Positions 27,437 through 35,787 are shown, counted from the first letter of the stretch. The stretch is 64,000 nucleotides of DNA from Terriglobia bacterium (GCA_020073265.1 JAIQFN010000026.1:1-64000), one strand, 5' to 3'. The notes: generated from the sequence alone by a model not told the origin. Numbers and translations: made by a program.

Positions 27437-28381
27437 TCATCCACGATTTGTTTGCCTGGGATTTCCCGGTTCCAAGTTTTCGAAATAGGTCTCGTCCAGT
27501 TGTTTCAGCCGGTAGGTCTTGGGCGGAGACACGTCGGTGACCCCAAGGTCGTTCTGGATCATGAACACTGCAAGTTGTTTCCCATCGATGAGGGCTATCT
27601 TCTGCTTCGGTAGTGTCGCCACGTATTCCCTCGCATCCCTAGAGAATTTCGACGACGTCACGAACACACCGCGGTCTGCGTTCTGTCCCATGAGTGCGCC
27701 GGAGAATTTCTGGATTTCTGACCTCCCGACAGGTTCCGACCACTGTTTTGCTTGAACGTAGATTCTGTCGAGCCCCAACTGATCTCGAACAATAACGCCA
27801 TCGATGCCGGCATCTCCGGGTTTGCCGACGACCTCCCCGGTCCCTTTGCTCATCCTCTCCACCAGGTGCACTGCGAGCTGCTCGAAGGCCTTGTCCGTAA
27901 CCTTCTGGATCTTATCCAATAAGTCACTGGCCAATGCCTCTTGAATCTGGCGGAAACTGCTATCGAGTTGCTCGTCTGGTGTCCCGTTCGCGTCCTCCAA
28001 CGGACCTTTCAGAATTTCTTGCACCGCGGGCGCGGAACCCACTTCCTTAAAGTCTCGGAACTCAGGGAACTGCTGGAGCATTCGTACCGTGATTCTTGAG
28101 GGATCTTGCTTCAGTAGGGAAAGGCCTCGATCAGTGATCTTGTAGACGCCACGTTTTACTGATTCCAAAATTCCAGACTCTTTGAGGTATTGCAGAGCCC
28201 ACCTTATTCTATGGGGGAAGATGACTTGCAAGCTGTCAGCGTAATGTTCGGCGAGTTCCGCGTCGGAGAGTCTCAGTTCGCGGGCGATCTGGCCTCTGAT
28301 TTCCACCAATGCGTGCTCCTTTCCGTCTGCGGTGAGGCGAAGCACGGGCAGCATCAGAGACTCAAAGCCAGGAATTGCCAT
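27437..28381 (-). CDS. mrr: Mrr-family type IV restriction endonuclease
   Basis: A 314-residue protein with both Mrr domains. Residues 5-92 are the winged-helix Mrr_N (LPVLRLTADGKEHALVEIRGQIA ... RIRWALQYLKESGILESVKRGVYKIT). Residues 160-275 are Mrr_cat: E167 in AFEQLAV, D194 in AGIDGVI, and Q210-A-K212 in YVQAKQW, the form in which Gln replaces the usual Glu. Full-length Mrr cleaves methylated DNA. GC content is lower than in its neighbours, which suggests acquisition. It stands alone between a broken antitoxin and the molybdenum hydroxylase operon, with 21 bases to the latter. Confidence 0.9.
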   Translation of the reverse strand: MAIPGFESLMLPVLRLTADGKEHALVEIRGQIARELRLSDAELAEHYADSLQVIFPHRIRWALQYLKESGILESVKRGVYKITDRGLSLLKQDPSRITVRMLQQFPEFRDFKEVGSAPAVQEILKGPLEDANGTPDEQLDSSFRQIQEALASDLLDKIQKVTDKAFEQLAVHLVERMSKGTGEVVGKPGDAGIDGVIVRDQLGLDRIYVQAKQWSEPVGRSEIQKFSGALMGQNADRGVFVTSSKFSRDAREYVATLPKQKIALIDGKQLAVFMIQNDLGVTDVSPPKTYRLKQLDETYFENLEPGNPRQTNRG

Positions 28382-28402
28382 CGTGTAAGCCTTCGCTCAC
28401 GC

Positions 28403-29398
28403 CTATGCGCGCTGGGCGAGTTGTAAGACGGTGCGGCGGACCACGGCTTTGGTCAGCGGGACTTTGTAGGCGTTTTTCGCTAGCGGCTTGGCTTCGGCTA
28501 CTGCGATTTCGCCGGCCTTGGCGGCTAGCTCTGGCGTGATGCGCTGGCCCGTCAGGACGCGCTCGGCGTCGGGGACGCGCCATGGGATCGGGGCGACGCC
28601 GCCCAGGACGATGCGCGCGGATCGGCAGACGTCCTTGTCCATATCCAGTACGATGGCCGCGCTCACTACCGCGTGAGTCCAGGCTTCGCGGTCCATCACT
28701 TTGTGATACGCGCTTCGGGTTCCGGGGTGCGCGGAAGGAATCGCAACCGCCACCAGCACTTCATCGGGGGCGAGCGAATTTTCGCGCGCGGCGTTCTGGC
28801 GCGGGAGCACGAAAAATTCCGACAGCGTCGCGGTGCGTTCACCCTTGGGGCCGGCGATGTGGAACTTCGCGTCCAATGCCACCAGCGCGGGGGCGGTGTC
28901 GGACGGATGCACGATGAAGCTCGGCCCGCCGCCGAAAATGGCGTGGAACTGATTTTCGCCGGTGATGGAGAAGCACTGATTGCCGCCCGCTTTGTAGCAC
29001 GGGAATCCGTTGCGGAAATACCAGCACCAGGGGCGCTGGCAGACGTTACCCGCGAGGGTGCCGACGTTGCGAATCTGCGGTGTCGCGACGCTATCGGCGG
29101 CCTCGGCGAGCACGGCGTACTGGCGTCGGATCACCTGATGGCGCGTGATGGAGTCCAGCGTGGCGAGCCCGCCGATTTTCAAACCGGGTCCGTGCTTGTA
29201 TGTAAAGATCTGGTCGAGTCCTTTGATCGCCTTCAAGTTGACGACGACGTCCGGCTCAACGATGCGTTCCTTGATCATGCCGAGCAGATCGCTGCCGCCG
29301 CCGGCGATGGAGGCGTGCTGGCCGCTGGAATGCGCCTGCTGAATCAGAGTGAGCGCGTGCGGGAGGTCCCGCGGATTGGCGTTGGTAAAGGCCTTCAT
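28403..29398 (-). CDS. Molybdenum hydroxylase FAD subunit with four-cysteine insert
   Basis: A 331-residue subunit with the CoxM/XdhB FAD fold. FAD-binding segments are ASIAGGGSDLLG at 29-40 and ATPQIRNVGTLAGNV at 105-119. Immediately after lies an insert with C120, C125, C134 and C142. A comparable insert holds a [4Fe-4S] cluster in the FAD subunits of E. coli PaoB and of 4-hydroxybenzoyl-CoA reductase, so an extra cluster is expected. The start codon overlaps the stop of the molybdenum subunit (ATGA). Electrons would pass from molybdenum through the 2Fe-2S centres to FAD. Confidence 0.88.
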   Translation of the reverse strand: MKAFTNANPRDLPHALTLIQQAHSSGQHASIAGGGSDLLGMIKERIVEPDVVVNLKAIKGLDQIFTYKHGPGLKIGGLATLDSITRHQVIRRQYAVLAEAADSVATPQIRNVGTLAGNVCQRPWCWYFRNGFPCYKAGGNQCFSITGENQFHAIFGGGPSFIVHPSDTAPALVALDAKFHIAGPKGERTATLSEFFVLPRQNAARENSLAPDEVLVAVAIPSAHPGTRSAYHKVMDREAWTHAVVSAAIVLDMDKDVCRSARIVLGGVAPIPWRVPDAERVLTGQRITPELAAKAGEIAVAEAKPLAKNAYKVPLTKAVVRRTVLQLAQRA

Positions 29399-31557
29399 GC
29401 CAGTGCTCCTATGATCTTGTCCTTGGTGATCGGCAGATCCTTCATGCGCTTGCCGATCGCGTTGAAGACGGCGTTGGCGACGGCGGCGACCGCGGGAACT
29501 TTGCTCGACTCGCCCATGCTTTTTGCGCCGTAGGGTCCGTAGCCGTCGTCGGATTCAATGAAAATGGTCTCGATGTCCGGCACGTCGCGGTGGGTGGAGA
29601 TGCGCGCGCCGTAGTAGCCGGCGGTGAGCGGCGCGCCGGAGGCACGGTCGTATACCAGGTCCTCGTGCAGCGCCATGCCGATGCCCATGATGGCGCCACC
29701 CTTGATCTGGCTGATAGCGGTGAGCGGGTTCATGACGCGGCCGCAGTCGTGCACGCACAGATACTTGGTGACGCGCGCGCGTCCGAGTTCGGTATCGACT
29801 TCCACTTCGACGAAGTGCGCGCCGAAGGTGTTGCGCACCTTGCCGCCTTCGACTCGAGGGTTGGGGCCGGCGGAGGCGGTGAGGAAGTCGCTGCCCTTGG
29901 GGAGTCCTTTTTCGGCGATCTGGCGTTTGAGATCGTGCGCGGCTTCCACCACGGCGTGCCCGGTCATGATGGTGGTGCGGCTGCCGGATTCGCCGACCGA
30001 ATAGGGACAGCGGTCGGTGTCGCCCCACACGACTTCGATTTGGGACAGCGGGACTTCGAGCGCCTCGGCGGCGATCAGGCCCATGGTGGTCTTGGCACCG
30101 GCGCCGACGTCGGTGACGCCGACGTGCACGCTGTAGCGTCCTTTCGAATCGACGCGCAGCACGGCGTTGCTGCGGCCGACTCCGGAGCGGAACGATAGGA
30201 AGGCGAACCCCGCGCCGCGCTTGATGGGACCGGGCTCAGAACCGGGCACCGGACGCCAGCGCTTCTTCCACTCGAAGGTCTCGACGCCGCGGCGGATGCA
30301 TTCCTCGAGAGTGTAGTTGGTGTACTCGGCCTGGTCGTTGGCCTTGCGCGTCATGTTCTTCAGCACGAAGTCCACCGGGTCCATCTTCATTTTGTAAGCG
30401 ACGTCGTCCATCATGGACTGGATGCCGAAGTAGCCTTGCGGGTACTCAGGGCCGCGGAAATTTCCCGAGACCGTCTTGTTGGTATAGACGGGAGAAATGA
30501 TGGTCTCGATGTTGGGGCACTGATAGCATTCGATGCCGCCGATGGCGCCGGAGTTTTTGCGATAGCCGCCCATGCCGCTGAAGCCGCGCAGTTGGATGGC
30601 TTTGAGCGTGCCGTCGTTCGCGACGCCGACCTTGTAGTACTGGACGGTGGGCCAGCGGCCGTGCATGCCGATGAAATCTTCCTTGCGCGAGAATTCCAGC
30701 TTGACGGGCGCGCCGGACATTTTGGCGAGCGTGGCGGCGATCAGGTCGGCATCCTGATTCTGGTTCTTGTTGCCGAAGTTGCCGCCCATGTACTGGCAGA
30801 CCACGCGCACGTTTTCGTCGGCGAGGCCAAGGTCGCGCGCAATATCGTGACGGCAGTTGGCGATGCCGCCGGTGGGAGTGTAGACGGTGAGCTTGTCGCC
30901 TTCCCAATGCGCGACGGCGGCGCGCGGTTCCATCTGGGCGTTGTGAACGAACGCGGTGCTGTAGCGATCCTCGAAGACGTGATCGGAAGCACGGAAGCCG
31001 TCCTCGACGTTGCCGCGCTTTTGTCCGATGGGTTGGGCTTCGTTGCGGGGATTGAGCGCCAGGTTTCCTTCGGGCCAGACTTGGGGAGCGCCGGGCTTGA
31101 GGGCTTCCTCGGGTTCGAGGACGTGCGGCAGCACCTCGTAGTCGACCGCGATCAGATGGAGCGCGTCTTCGGCGATGTGACGATCGGTGGCCGCGACGGC
31201 CGCGACTGGGTCGCCGATGAAGCGGACCGGGTTGTTGAACGCGTAGCGCCGCTGCTTGGTGTTCTTCTTTATGTCGTCGTTATATTGGATGCCGCCCGCG
31301 ACCGAGCCGGCGCCCCACACCACCTTGCAGTTATCGTGCGTGATCACGGCTTTGACGCCAGGGAGCGCCTGCGCCTTGGAAACATCGATGCCGCGGATGC
31401 GCGCGTGGGCGTGCGGGCTGCGGAGCACGCGGGCGTAGAGCATGCCGGGCAGTTTCACATCGCCAGTGTAGTGGGCGCGGCCGGTGACGCGCTCGAGGGC
31501 ATCGATGCGCGGGGTGGGATGGCCGACGGTCTTGAGAGGCTTCATGGTTTCGCTCAT
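29395..31557 (-). CDS. Molybdenum hydroxylase catalytic subunit (aldehyde/xanthine oxidase family)
   Basis: A 720-residue molybdopterin subunit started at 31557 (MSETMKPLKTVG), whose ATG overlaps the preceding stop. The entry segment PRIDALERVTGRAHYTGDV is typical. Cofactor and substrate motifs include GGNFGNKNQ at 258-266 and RGPEYPQGYF at 368-377. The catalytic base is E683 in GESSKVP. There is no signal peptide, so export would rely on the Tat signal of the partner subunit. The substrate (aldehyde, purine or N-heterocycle) cannot be decided. No maturation chaperone of the PaoD/XdhC type is adjacent. Confidence 0.9.
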   Translation of the reverse strand: MSETMKPLKTVGHPTPRIDALERVTGRAHYTGDVKLPGMLYARVLRSPHAHARIRGIDVSKAQALPGVKAVITHDNCKVVWGAGSVAGGIQYNDDIKKNTKQRRYAFNNPVRFIGDPVAAVAATDRHIAEDALHLIAVDYEVLPHVLEPEEALKPGAPQVWPEGNLALNPRNEAQPIGQKRGNVEDGFRASDHVFEDRYSTAFVHNAQMEPRAAVAHWEGDKLTVYTPTGGIANCRHDIARDLGLADENVRVVCQYMGGNFGNKNQNQDADLIAATLAKMSGAPVKLEFSRKEDFIGMHGRWPTVQYYKVGVANDGTLKAIQLRGFSGMGGYRKNSGAIGGIECYQCPNIETIISPVYTNKTVSGNFRGPEYPQGYFGIQSMMDDVAYKMKMDPVDFVLKNMTRKANDQAEYTNYTLEECIRRGVETFEWKKRWRPVPGSEPGPIKRGAGFAFLSFRSGVGRSNAVLRVDSKGRYSVHVGVTDVGAGAKTTMGLIAAEALEVPLSQIEVVWGDTDRCPYSVGESGSRTTIMTGHAVVEAAHDLKRQIAEKGLPKGSDFLTASAGPNPRVEGGKVRNTFGAHFVEVEVDTELGRARVTKYLCVHDCGRVMNPLTAISQIKGGAIMGIGMALHEDLVYDRASGAPLTAGYYGARISTHRDVPDIETIFIESDDGYGPYGAKSMGESSKVPAVAAVANAVFNAIGKRMKDLPITKDKIIGALA

Positions 31558-32207
31558 GACAGGCCTCCTTGCGCTGCGCGTTTGCGATTCGCGGCGGTGG
31601 ATTTTCTCCCGGCGGGCGCTGACGCGGCGAGCACCGCTTCGACGTAGCGATTGTAGTTGGAGCAGCGGCAGATGTTGCCGGTCATGGCGGCCTGCACTTC
31701 GTCGTGCGTGGGATGCGGGTTGGAGTTGAGCAGCGCCTTGGCGGCCATGAGCTGGCCGGAAGTGCAGAAGCCGCACTGTGGCGCGTCGTGTTCGATGAAG
31801 GCGTGCTGGAGCGGGTCGAGCTGGTTGCCGTGCGACAGGCCCTCGACGGTCTGGATGGTGCGGCCGTCGGCCCAGACCGCGAGATTGCTGCAGGAGTAGA
31901 CCGGCTTGCCGTCCAGCAGCACGGTGCAGGCGCCGCACTCGCCGCGGTCGCAACCGATCTTGGTGCCGGTGAGTCCGAGATGATCGCGCAGCATTTCGGC
32001 GATCGACCAGCGGTCTTCGACATCGATGCGTTGGACTTTGCCGTTGACCGTGACGCGGATAGTGCTGTGCGGCACGCCCGGCGCGATTTGAGTTTCCTGT
32101 GTCTGGGCTTGGATGGCGGGAGCGGCGGTGGCGGCGACGACCGCGACTCCGGTGCCTTCCATGAACTTGCGGCGTGAAATCCGGCCCTTGGCCTTGATCT
32201 TCGGCAT
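31554..32207 (-). CDS. Tat-exported 2Fe-2S subunit of molybdenum hydroxylase
   Basis: A 217-residue subunit, first gene of the three-gene operon. The ATG at 32207 has GGAGG 8 bases upstream. Residues 1-35 contain a twin-arginine signal (ISRRKFMEGTG, then a hydrophobic stretch and AIQAQ). Two 2Fe-2S clusters are evident: the plant-ferredoxin type in GCDRGECGACTVLLDG and the helical type in QCGFCTSGQ plus NICRCSNY. Tat signals on this subunit in PaoABC-type enzymes carry the folded complex to the periplasm. The C-terminus (GRKSTAANRKRAAQ) is basic. Confidence 0.92.
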   Translation of the reverse strand: MPKIKAKGRISRRKFMEGTGVAVVAATAAPAIQAQTQETQIAPGVPHSTIRVTVNGKVQRIDVEDRWSIAEMLRDHLGLTGTKIGCDRGECGACTVLLDGKPVYSCSNLAVWADGRTIQTVEGLSHGNQLDPLQHAFIEHDAPQCGFCTSGQLMAAKALLNSNPHPTHDEVQAAMTGNICRCSNYNRYVEAVLAASAPAGRKSTAANRKRAAQGGLS

Positions 32208-32216
32208 ACGCAGCAC

Positions 32217-32530
32217 CTCCGGCGCGCTGAATTGAACTGATTATAAGCGATTCGGGGCGCGGGTGGCCGGGAGTATCGAGTGCGACGGTACCCAGGTGCG
32301 CCGGTGTCCTGGTGCGAGGCGATGCGATTGTTGCGCACAGGGCGCGCGATGTTTTTTGAAAAAACGAAGCCAGTTGCGACGGTCAAAGTAGAAAAGTTGC
32401 GGTTTGGCTGTTGTGGTGCGCCCGGCATGGTTCAAAGTGATCCTAAACCGCTGGACTGCCGGCTGGGCACGCTAGGATGGGCAAGGTCTGGATGGGGAAG
32501 GTGAAATAAAACGCCGAGGGGCGTCAGTAT
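32217..32530. other. Intergenic region before molybdenum hydroxylase operon
   Basis: About 314 bases without a convincing gene. It should contain the promoter of the Tat/2Fe-2S gene. The perfect palindrome GTTTTTTGAAAAAAC (32351-32365) is notable for its A/T content in a GC-rich setting. The far end holds a terminator for the gene at 32531-32998. Confidence 0.5.
32503..32524 (-). terminator. Rho-independent terminator
   Basis: On the minus strand ACGCC-CCTC-GGCGT is followed by TTTATTTC. The short stem lies six bases after the stop of the secreted-protein gene. Confidence 0.6.
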
Positions 32531-32998
32531 TCAGTTCTTGACAGTCAGGGCGGCCGAGTCAAGAGCCTTCTTGCCCGTTACGCCTTCCAGGCCAGTCAAG
32601 ACGCCGCGGTAGTCGTTCTTGTCGCACTGTATCGCCAGACCGCCCTTCTGGTCCGCGTTGGCCCAGGTCAATCCGATGAAATGTTTCTTGGACTTGGTGA
32701 GGGCCATCAACGCTCCTACGCCAAGAGTGACAACGCCAATGCCAATAGCGGCTCCCACGCGACGGTGAACGTCCTGACCATAACTGATCTCCGTCACCGC
32801 TGAGGCGGGAATTGTTACCACATCCGTTTTGTCTCTTACCAGCCGAATCTGGTTAGGCTCGATGTATAGCTTCAAGTCGACTCCAGCCTTGAGATCGGGG
32901 ACCGACCCGCCATCATATGCGACCTTGTAACCGTTGTCTGCAGCGAAGACAGCGGTTGGAACTAGCATGCAAAGGACGGCCGCGAGTATGCGCTTCAT
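32531..32998 (-). CDS. Secreted or lipid-facing hypothetical protein with glycine-rich hydrophobic segment
   Basis: A 155-residue protein with signal peptide 1-19 (ending VFAAD). The middle contains SYGQDVHRRVGAAIGIGVVTLGVGALMAL, a Gly/Ala/Val-rich hydrophobic helix of the glycine-zipper kind that could sit in a membrane. Around it are beta-like segments (VDLKLYIEPNQIRLVRDKTDVVTIPASAVTEI and KKHFIGLTWANADQKGGLAIQCDKNDYRGVLTGLEGVTG). Similar proteins are common in Acidobacteria but their role is unknown to me. It is a single-gene unit with its own terminator. Confidence 0.7.
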   Translation of the reverse strand: MKRILAAVLCMLVPTAVFAADNGYKVAYDGGSVPDLKAGVDLKLYIEPNQIRLVRDKTDVVTIPASAVTEISYGQDVHRRVGAAIGIGVVTLGVGALMALTKSKKHFIGLTWANADQKGGLAIQCDKNDYRGVLTGLEGVTGKKALDSAALTVKN

Positions 32999-33407
32999 AT
33001 TGTCTCCTGACGGATTGGATTCTTGGGTTCGTGGCTTTCAGAAATGTGCCACTCGGCTTCCGTCGCGACGAGCGTCCGGCGTGATGCTCTTACGGGACGC
33101 TCTAAGAAAGATGGTTAGGGATCTTAAGAATCGCCTTTGGCTGGATATTGCTGCACGCGGGGCACCATCCCGCTGACGCGAGGAAGATGGTGCTCTTCAA
33201 AGCCCGTTCAAAGGTTTATCTCTCAGGTATGGCTTATTTTGCTCACCTAATTGGGTGCGAGTCCGGTTGTCTCGCCGCTGGTGATAGCGACAACAGGACT
33301 GGGACTCACGCATGAAGCGAAGGCATGGATTCAGTCAGACAAACGTAAACGGCGGGCCGGCCAGTTCGCAGCTCTGGCCGTGACGTTGGCCGGCGACCGC
33401 CTTAGAG
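32999..33407. other. Intergenic stretch with no recognisable gene
   Basis: 409 bases between the secreted-protein gene and a PIN toxin gene. Short open frames on both strands have no familiar motifs. I see no hairpin followed by T's and no repeat. It may hold decayed accessory sequence. Confidence 0.4.
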
Positions 33408-33887
33408 TTAGGGATGAGGGAGGCGATCCAGAATCCCTTTCAGCAATGCAGGAGAGTATCGGAAGTTGGTTTTCGTAAGGCGGTCGATGGCCGTTGTCAG
33501 ATCAACGAGCCCCTGCAAGGAGGCTGCGGCGAGCACGGCCAATGTGCCCGCTACGCGCAGGCCTCGGTCGGTGGCAACACGGCGTGCTGACTTCTCGTCG
33601 AGCAGGATTACATCAGCACTGGCCGATTGTGCCAGAAGTATCGCCGCCTTTTCTCCAGACTGCAGCTTCTCCATGCCGGTCTCCGCGCCGCGTGGGTCCT
33701 CTTGGACGGCGATCCAAGTCGGGAGGTTGGCCGCCCAATCGCGAACAGCATCTGGAGCATCGTCGTAGCGAAGTTCAGCAAGCACGGCCCGCGGCAACAG
33801 GACTTGATCAAACAGCTTGGGAAGAAGATCAATATCGCCGATTAGAACGAGATAGCAGATCGGTGACGTATCCGAGACGGCGATCAT
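33408..33887 (-). CDS. PIN-domain toxin (DUF3368 type)
   Basis: A 159-residue PIN-fold ribonuclease. Acidic active-site residues are D6 in VSDTSPICYL, the glutamate in AVLAELRYDD, and the aspartate in VILLDEKSARRVA. ERKAIL-like SGEKAAILLAQ carries the further acidic helix typical of DUF3368. These toxins degrade RNA (often tRNA or rRNA). The start overlaps the stop of the upstream antitoxin gene by four bases (ATGA), so the pair is translationally coupled, antitoxin first. Confidence 0.85.
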   Translation of the reverse strand: MIAVSDTSPICYLVLIGDIDLLPKLFDQVLLPRAVLAELRYDDAPDAVRDWAANLPTWIAVQEDPRGAETGMEKLQSGEKAAILLAQSASADVILLDEKSARRVATDRGLRVAGTLAVLAAASLQGLVDLTTAIDRLTKTNFRYSPALLKGILDRLPHP

Positions 33888-34150
33888 CGCCGGGATGCGT
33901 CACGAATTGCCGCCATATCCCGTTCCAGGTCGTCCATCGTGTAATCGTGATACGCGCCGGCGTGCCGCAGGAGCGCTTCCGTCTCCCAGCGGGAGCGCAG
34001 CCCGAGCATCTGCTGCACCTGGGCAGGCGTGATGGTTCCGGAGCGATAGGCTTCGACGGCGACAGCCTCGAGCACGGCCCGAGATACGTCACCGGCGTGG
34101 GCGCCCAGCGCGCGCCCGATTTCGTCCGGGATCTCAATGGCGACGTTCAC
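33884..34150 (-). CDS. UPF0175 antitoxin
   Basis: An 88-residue UPF0175 protein (MNVAIEIPDEIGRALGAHAGDVSRAVLEAVAVEAYRSGTITPAQVQQMLGL). The N-terminal half would form a strand and helix that dimerises. The part from SGTITPAQVQQMLGLRSRWETEALLRHAG is the conserved small helical domain. It is the upstream partner of a PIN toxin, so toxin neutralisation and autoregulation are the expected roles. AAGGG-like purine sequence precedes the ATG. Confidence 0.85.
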   Translation of the reverse strand: MNVAIEIPDEIGRALGAHAGDVSRAVLEAVAVEAYRSGTITPAQVQQMLGLRSRWETEALLRHAGAYHDYTMDDLERDMAAIRDASRR

Positions 34151-34230
34151 AGCGGCCCTTCCTATACTCTAGCGGAAACGTCTGACGTGGGTCGCCGGGA
34201 ACTATTTGGATGGGGAAAAGACGAACAATC

Positions 34231-34325
34231 TGGCGGAAGCTAGTGGGAGTCGAACCCACCTGCGACACAAAGTACCGCACGCTGGTTTTGAAGACCAGGC
34301 CCAGCACCGGCCAAGACTAGCTCCC
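34231..34325 (-). tRNA. selC: tRNA-Sec (anticodon TCA)
   Basis: A 95-nt minus-strand tRNA with an encoded CCA end. The anticodon stem-loop is CTGGT-CTTCAAA-ACCAG, giving anticodon TCA that reads UGA. The acceptor stem has 8 pairs (GGGAGCTA with TAGCTTCC) and there is a long variable arm; both are marks of selenocysteine tRNA. The T-arm is GTGGGTTCGACTCCCAC. Its presence implies UGA recoding in this genome, although selA, selB and selD are not in the window. Confidence 0.92.
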
Positions 34326-34380
34326 AGGCGTGATTCTAGCACCTCCGCGCGCTGGTTCCGCAAAATCCGGCGCGCGCGGA

Positions 34381-34965
34381 TCAGCCTGCGGCGCTTGCGG
34401 ACGGCTGCGTTCCGGCCAGACCCAGGTCGGCGGCGCGCTCGCGCATGGCCTGGATGCAGAACTCGATGTGCTGGTCGAGGTCGACCTCGAGCGCGGCGGC
34501 GCCGTTCAGAATATCGTCGCGGTTCACCGAGCGCGCGAAGGCTTTGTCCTTGAGTTTCTTCCGCACCGACTTGACGTCCACCTCATGGATGCTGCGGTTG
34601 GGCTTGACGTAGGAGCAGGCGGTCAGGAAGCCGGCCAGCTCGTCGCAGGCGAACAGAGTTTTCTCGAGGCGCGACTCGCGCGGGACGCCGGTGAAATCGG
34701 CATGCGACAGAATCGCGCGCCGGATCTCGGCATCCACGCCGCGCTCGGCCAGGATCGGCTCGCCCTTGGTGGGATGGTCCGGCAGTTGGGGATGGATCTC
34801 CCAGTCGAAGTCGTGCAGCAGCGCCGTCACCGACCATTTGCTCTCGTCTTCAGTGAACTTGCGCGCGTATGCGGTGACGCAGGCTTCCACGGCTAGCGCG
34901 TGCCGGCGCAGACCGTCGGACTTAGTGAATTCGCACAGCAGTTCCCAGGCTTGTTCGCGGTCCAT
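34381..34965 (-). CDS. HD-domain phosphohydrolase-like protein
   Basis: A 194-residue HD-superfamily protein (MDREQAWELLCEFTKSDGLRRHALAVEACVTAYA). Metal-binding motifs are H at RRHALAVE and the HD pair in LLHDFDWEIHPQ, followed by HPTKGEPILAERG and ILSHADFTGVP with further histidines. Such proteins hydrolyse phosphate esters or nucleotides; this short predicted type is often annotated as hydrolase with unknown substrate. It lies 55 bases upstream of tRNA-Sec on the same strand and just before tRNA-Ala on the opposite one. I would not infer a tRNA-processing role from that alone. Confidence 0.8.
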   Translation of the reverse strand: MDREQAWELLCEFTKSDGLRRHALAVEACVTAYARKFTEDESKWSVTALLHDFDWEIHPQLPDHPTKGEPILAERGVDAEIRRAILSHADFTGVPRESRLEKTLFACDELAGFLTACSYVKPNRSIHEVDVKSVRKKLKDKAFARSVNRDDILNGAAALEVDLDQHIEFCIQAMRERAADLGLAGTQPSASAAG

Positions 34966-35030
34966 GCTCGCTCCGTCTGGACCATGGTAACGAAATCGCC
35001 GTGATATAGTGTGAACAGCACCTCTGGCGT

Positions 35031-35106
35031 GGGCCTGTGGCGCAGTTGGGAGCGCGCTTCCATGGCATGGAAGAGGTCGTGAGTTCGAATCTCACCAGGT
35101 CCACCA
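35031..35106 (+). tRNA. tRNA-Ala (anticodon GGC)
   Basis: A 76-nt tRNA with encoded CCA. The anticodon arm is CTTCC-ATGGCAT-GGAAG, and the acceptor stem has the G3:U70 pair that defines alanine identity. The T-loop is GTTCGAATC. Its last 45 bases, plus the next base, recur at 39089 and 40410, marking it as an integration target. Confidence 0.97.
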
Positions 35107-35186
35107 ATCCAGGCGTCAGTCCGGCGAACAGGTCCGCGGCGTCGAGGGTGAACTCCCCAAATTCGCATACTTCCCGCCCCGTCATA

Positions 35187-35215
35187 GAATCTTAAGCGAA
35201 TCTTAGCAGAATCTT
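35187..35215 (+). promoter_or_regulatory. Three GAATCTT repeats with 11-bp phasing
   Basis: GAATCTT starts at 35187, 35198 and 35209. An 11-bp period places all copies on one face of the helix. Direct repeats with this spacing are typical binding sites of OmpR/PhoB-type response regulators. The site is about 65-95 bases upstream of the start at 35281. Confidence 0.5.
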
Positions 35216-35280
35216 CAGGACGGGCCCGTGTGTCTGCGGTTACTGCACACAAGAAGTCATGACAAACAGGAGGCAAAATC

Positions 35281-35691
35281 ATGCAGGACCCATTCATCGG
35301 AACATGGACGCTCAATGTTGAGAAGTCGCAATTCGACGCGAACCATCGGCCCCGGGCGGGCACTATCGCTCTTGAAGTCGACCAGGAAGGTTACTATGTG
35401 CAGAAGGCTGAAGGTGTGAACGAAAAAGGGGAGAACGTTGCTGAGCGCCCGCAACGATACATCGCGGACGGCCAGTACCATCCGATCCAGGGTTTTCCCG
35501 AGCTGAGTTCCCGGGCGACCCGGGTGGACGCAAACACGATGATAACCGAGGCCAAAAGAGAGGATGGATCGATTGTCGGCGGCGCCACTAAGATCGTATC
35601 CGCGGATGGAAAGTCGATAACGATCGATAACTTTGGCTACGACTCGCAACTTCGGCAATTCAAGATGCGTACAGTGTGGGATCGCCAGTAG
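35281..35691 (+). CDS. Lipocalin-like hypothetical protein
   Basis: A 136-residue protein, cytoplasmic by its lack of a signal peptide. MQDPFIGTWTLNVEKSQFDANH resembles the first strand of lipocalin-like domains, where G-T-W is conserved, and the remainder alternates short strands (GTIALEVDQEGYYVQKAEG, SIVGGATKIVSADGKSITIDNFG). AGGAGG is 6 bases upstream. It lies inside the first putative tRNA-Ala insertion together with the kinase gene. Ligand unknown. Confidence 0.65.
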   Translation: MQDPFIGTWTLNVEKSQFDANHRPRAGTIALEVDQEGYYVQKAEGVNEKGENVAERPQRYIADGQYHPIQGFPELSSRATRVDANTMITEAKREDGSIVGGATKIVSADGKSITIDNFGYDSQLRQFKMRTVWDRQ

Positions 35692-35734
35692 ACCGGAAAT
35701 GAGACCGCATTTCCGATCCGCCGATGTCCGTAGG

Positions 35735-35787
35735 ACCTAGGACGAACGGCATATGCCTCACTGAAGCTCGCGTGAGATCGAGGATCA
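35735..35787 (+). pseudogene. Relic copy of the kinase gene 5' end
   Basis: CCTA-G-GACGAACGGCATATG and the following bases through GAGATCGAGGATC match the true kinase start region at 35886-35940 at most positions, 151 bases upstream. The relic reads MPH, then a stop, then REIED, versus [13 protein letters not shown] in the gene. It looks like the leftover of a duplication or replacement of a related kinase gene. Confidence 0.55.

Noticed and set aside
32351-32365. Palindrome GTTTTTTGAAAAAAC as a terminator or operator
   Set aside because: No gene ends beside it, the arms have no GC and there is no matching promoter, so I list it only as a landmark.
34231-34325. tRNA-Sec as a second integration site
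   Set aside because: No copy of its 3' end was seen in the window.
34893-35363. Minus-strand frames over tRNA-Ala and its copies that read GGPGEIRTHDLFHA and DLVRFELTTSSMP
   Set aside because: These are translations of the tRNA T-arm and anticodon arm, well-known spurious proteins in databases. The same applies at 39003-39269 and 40174-40455.
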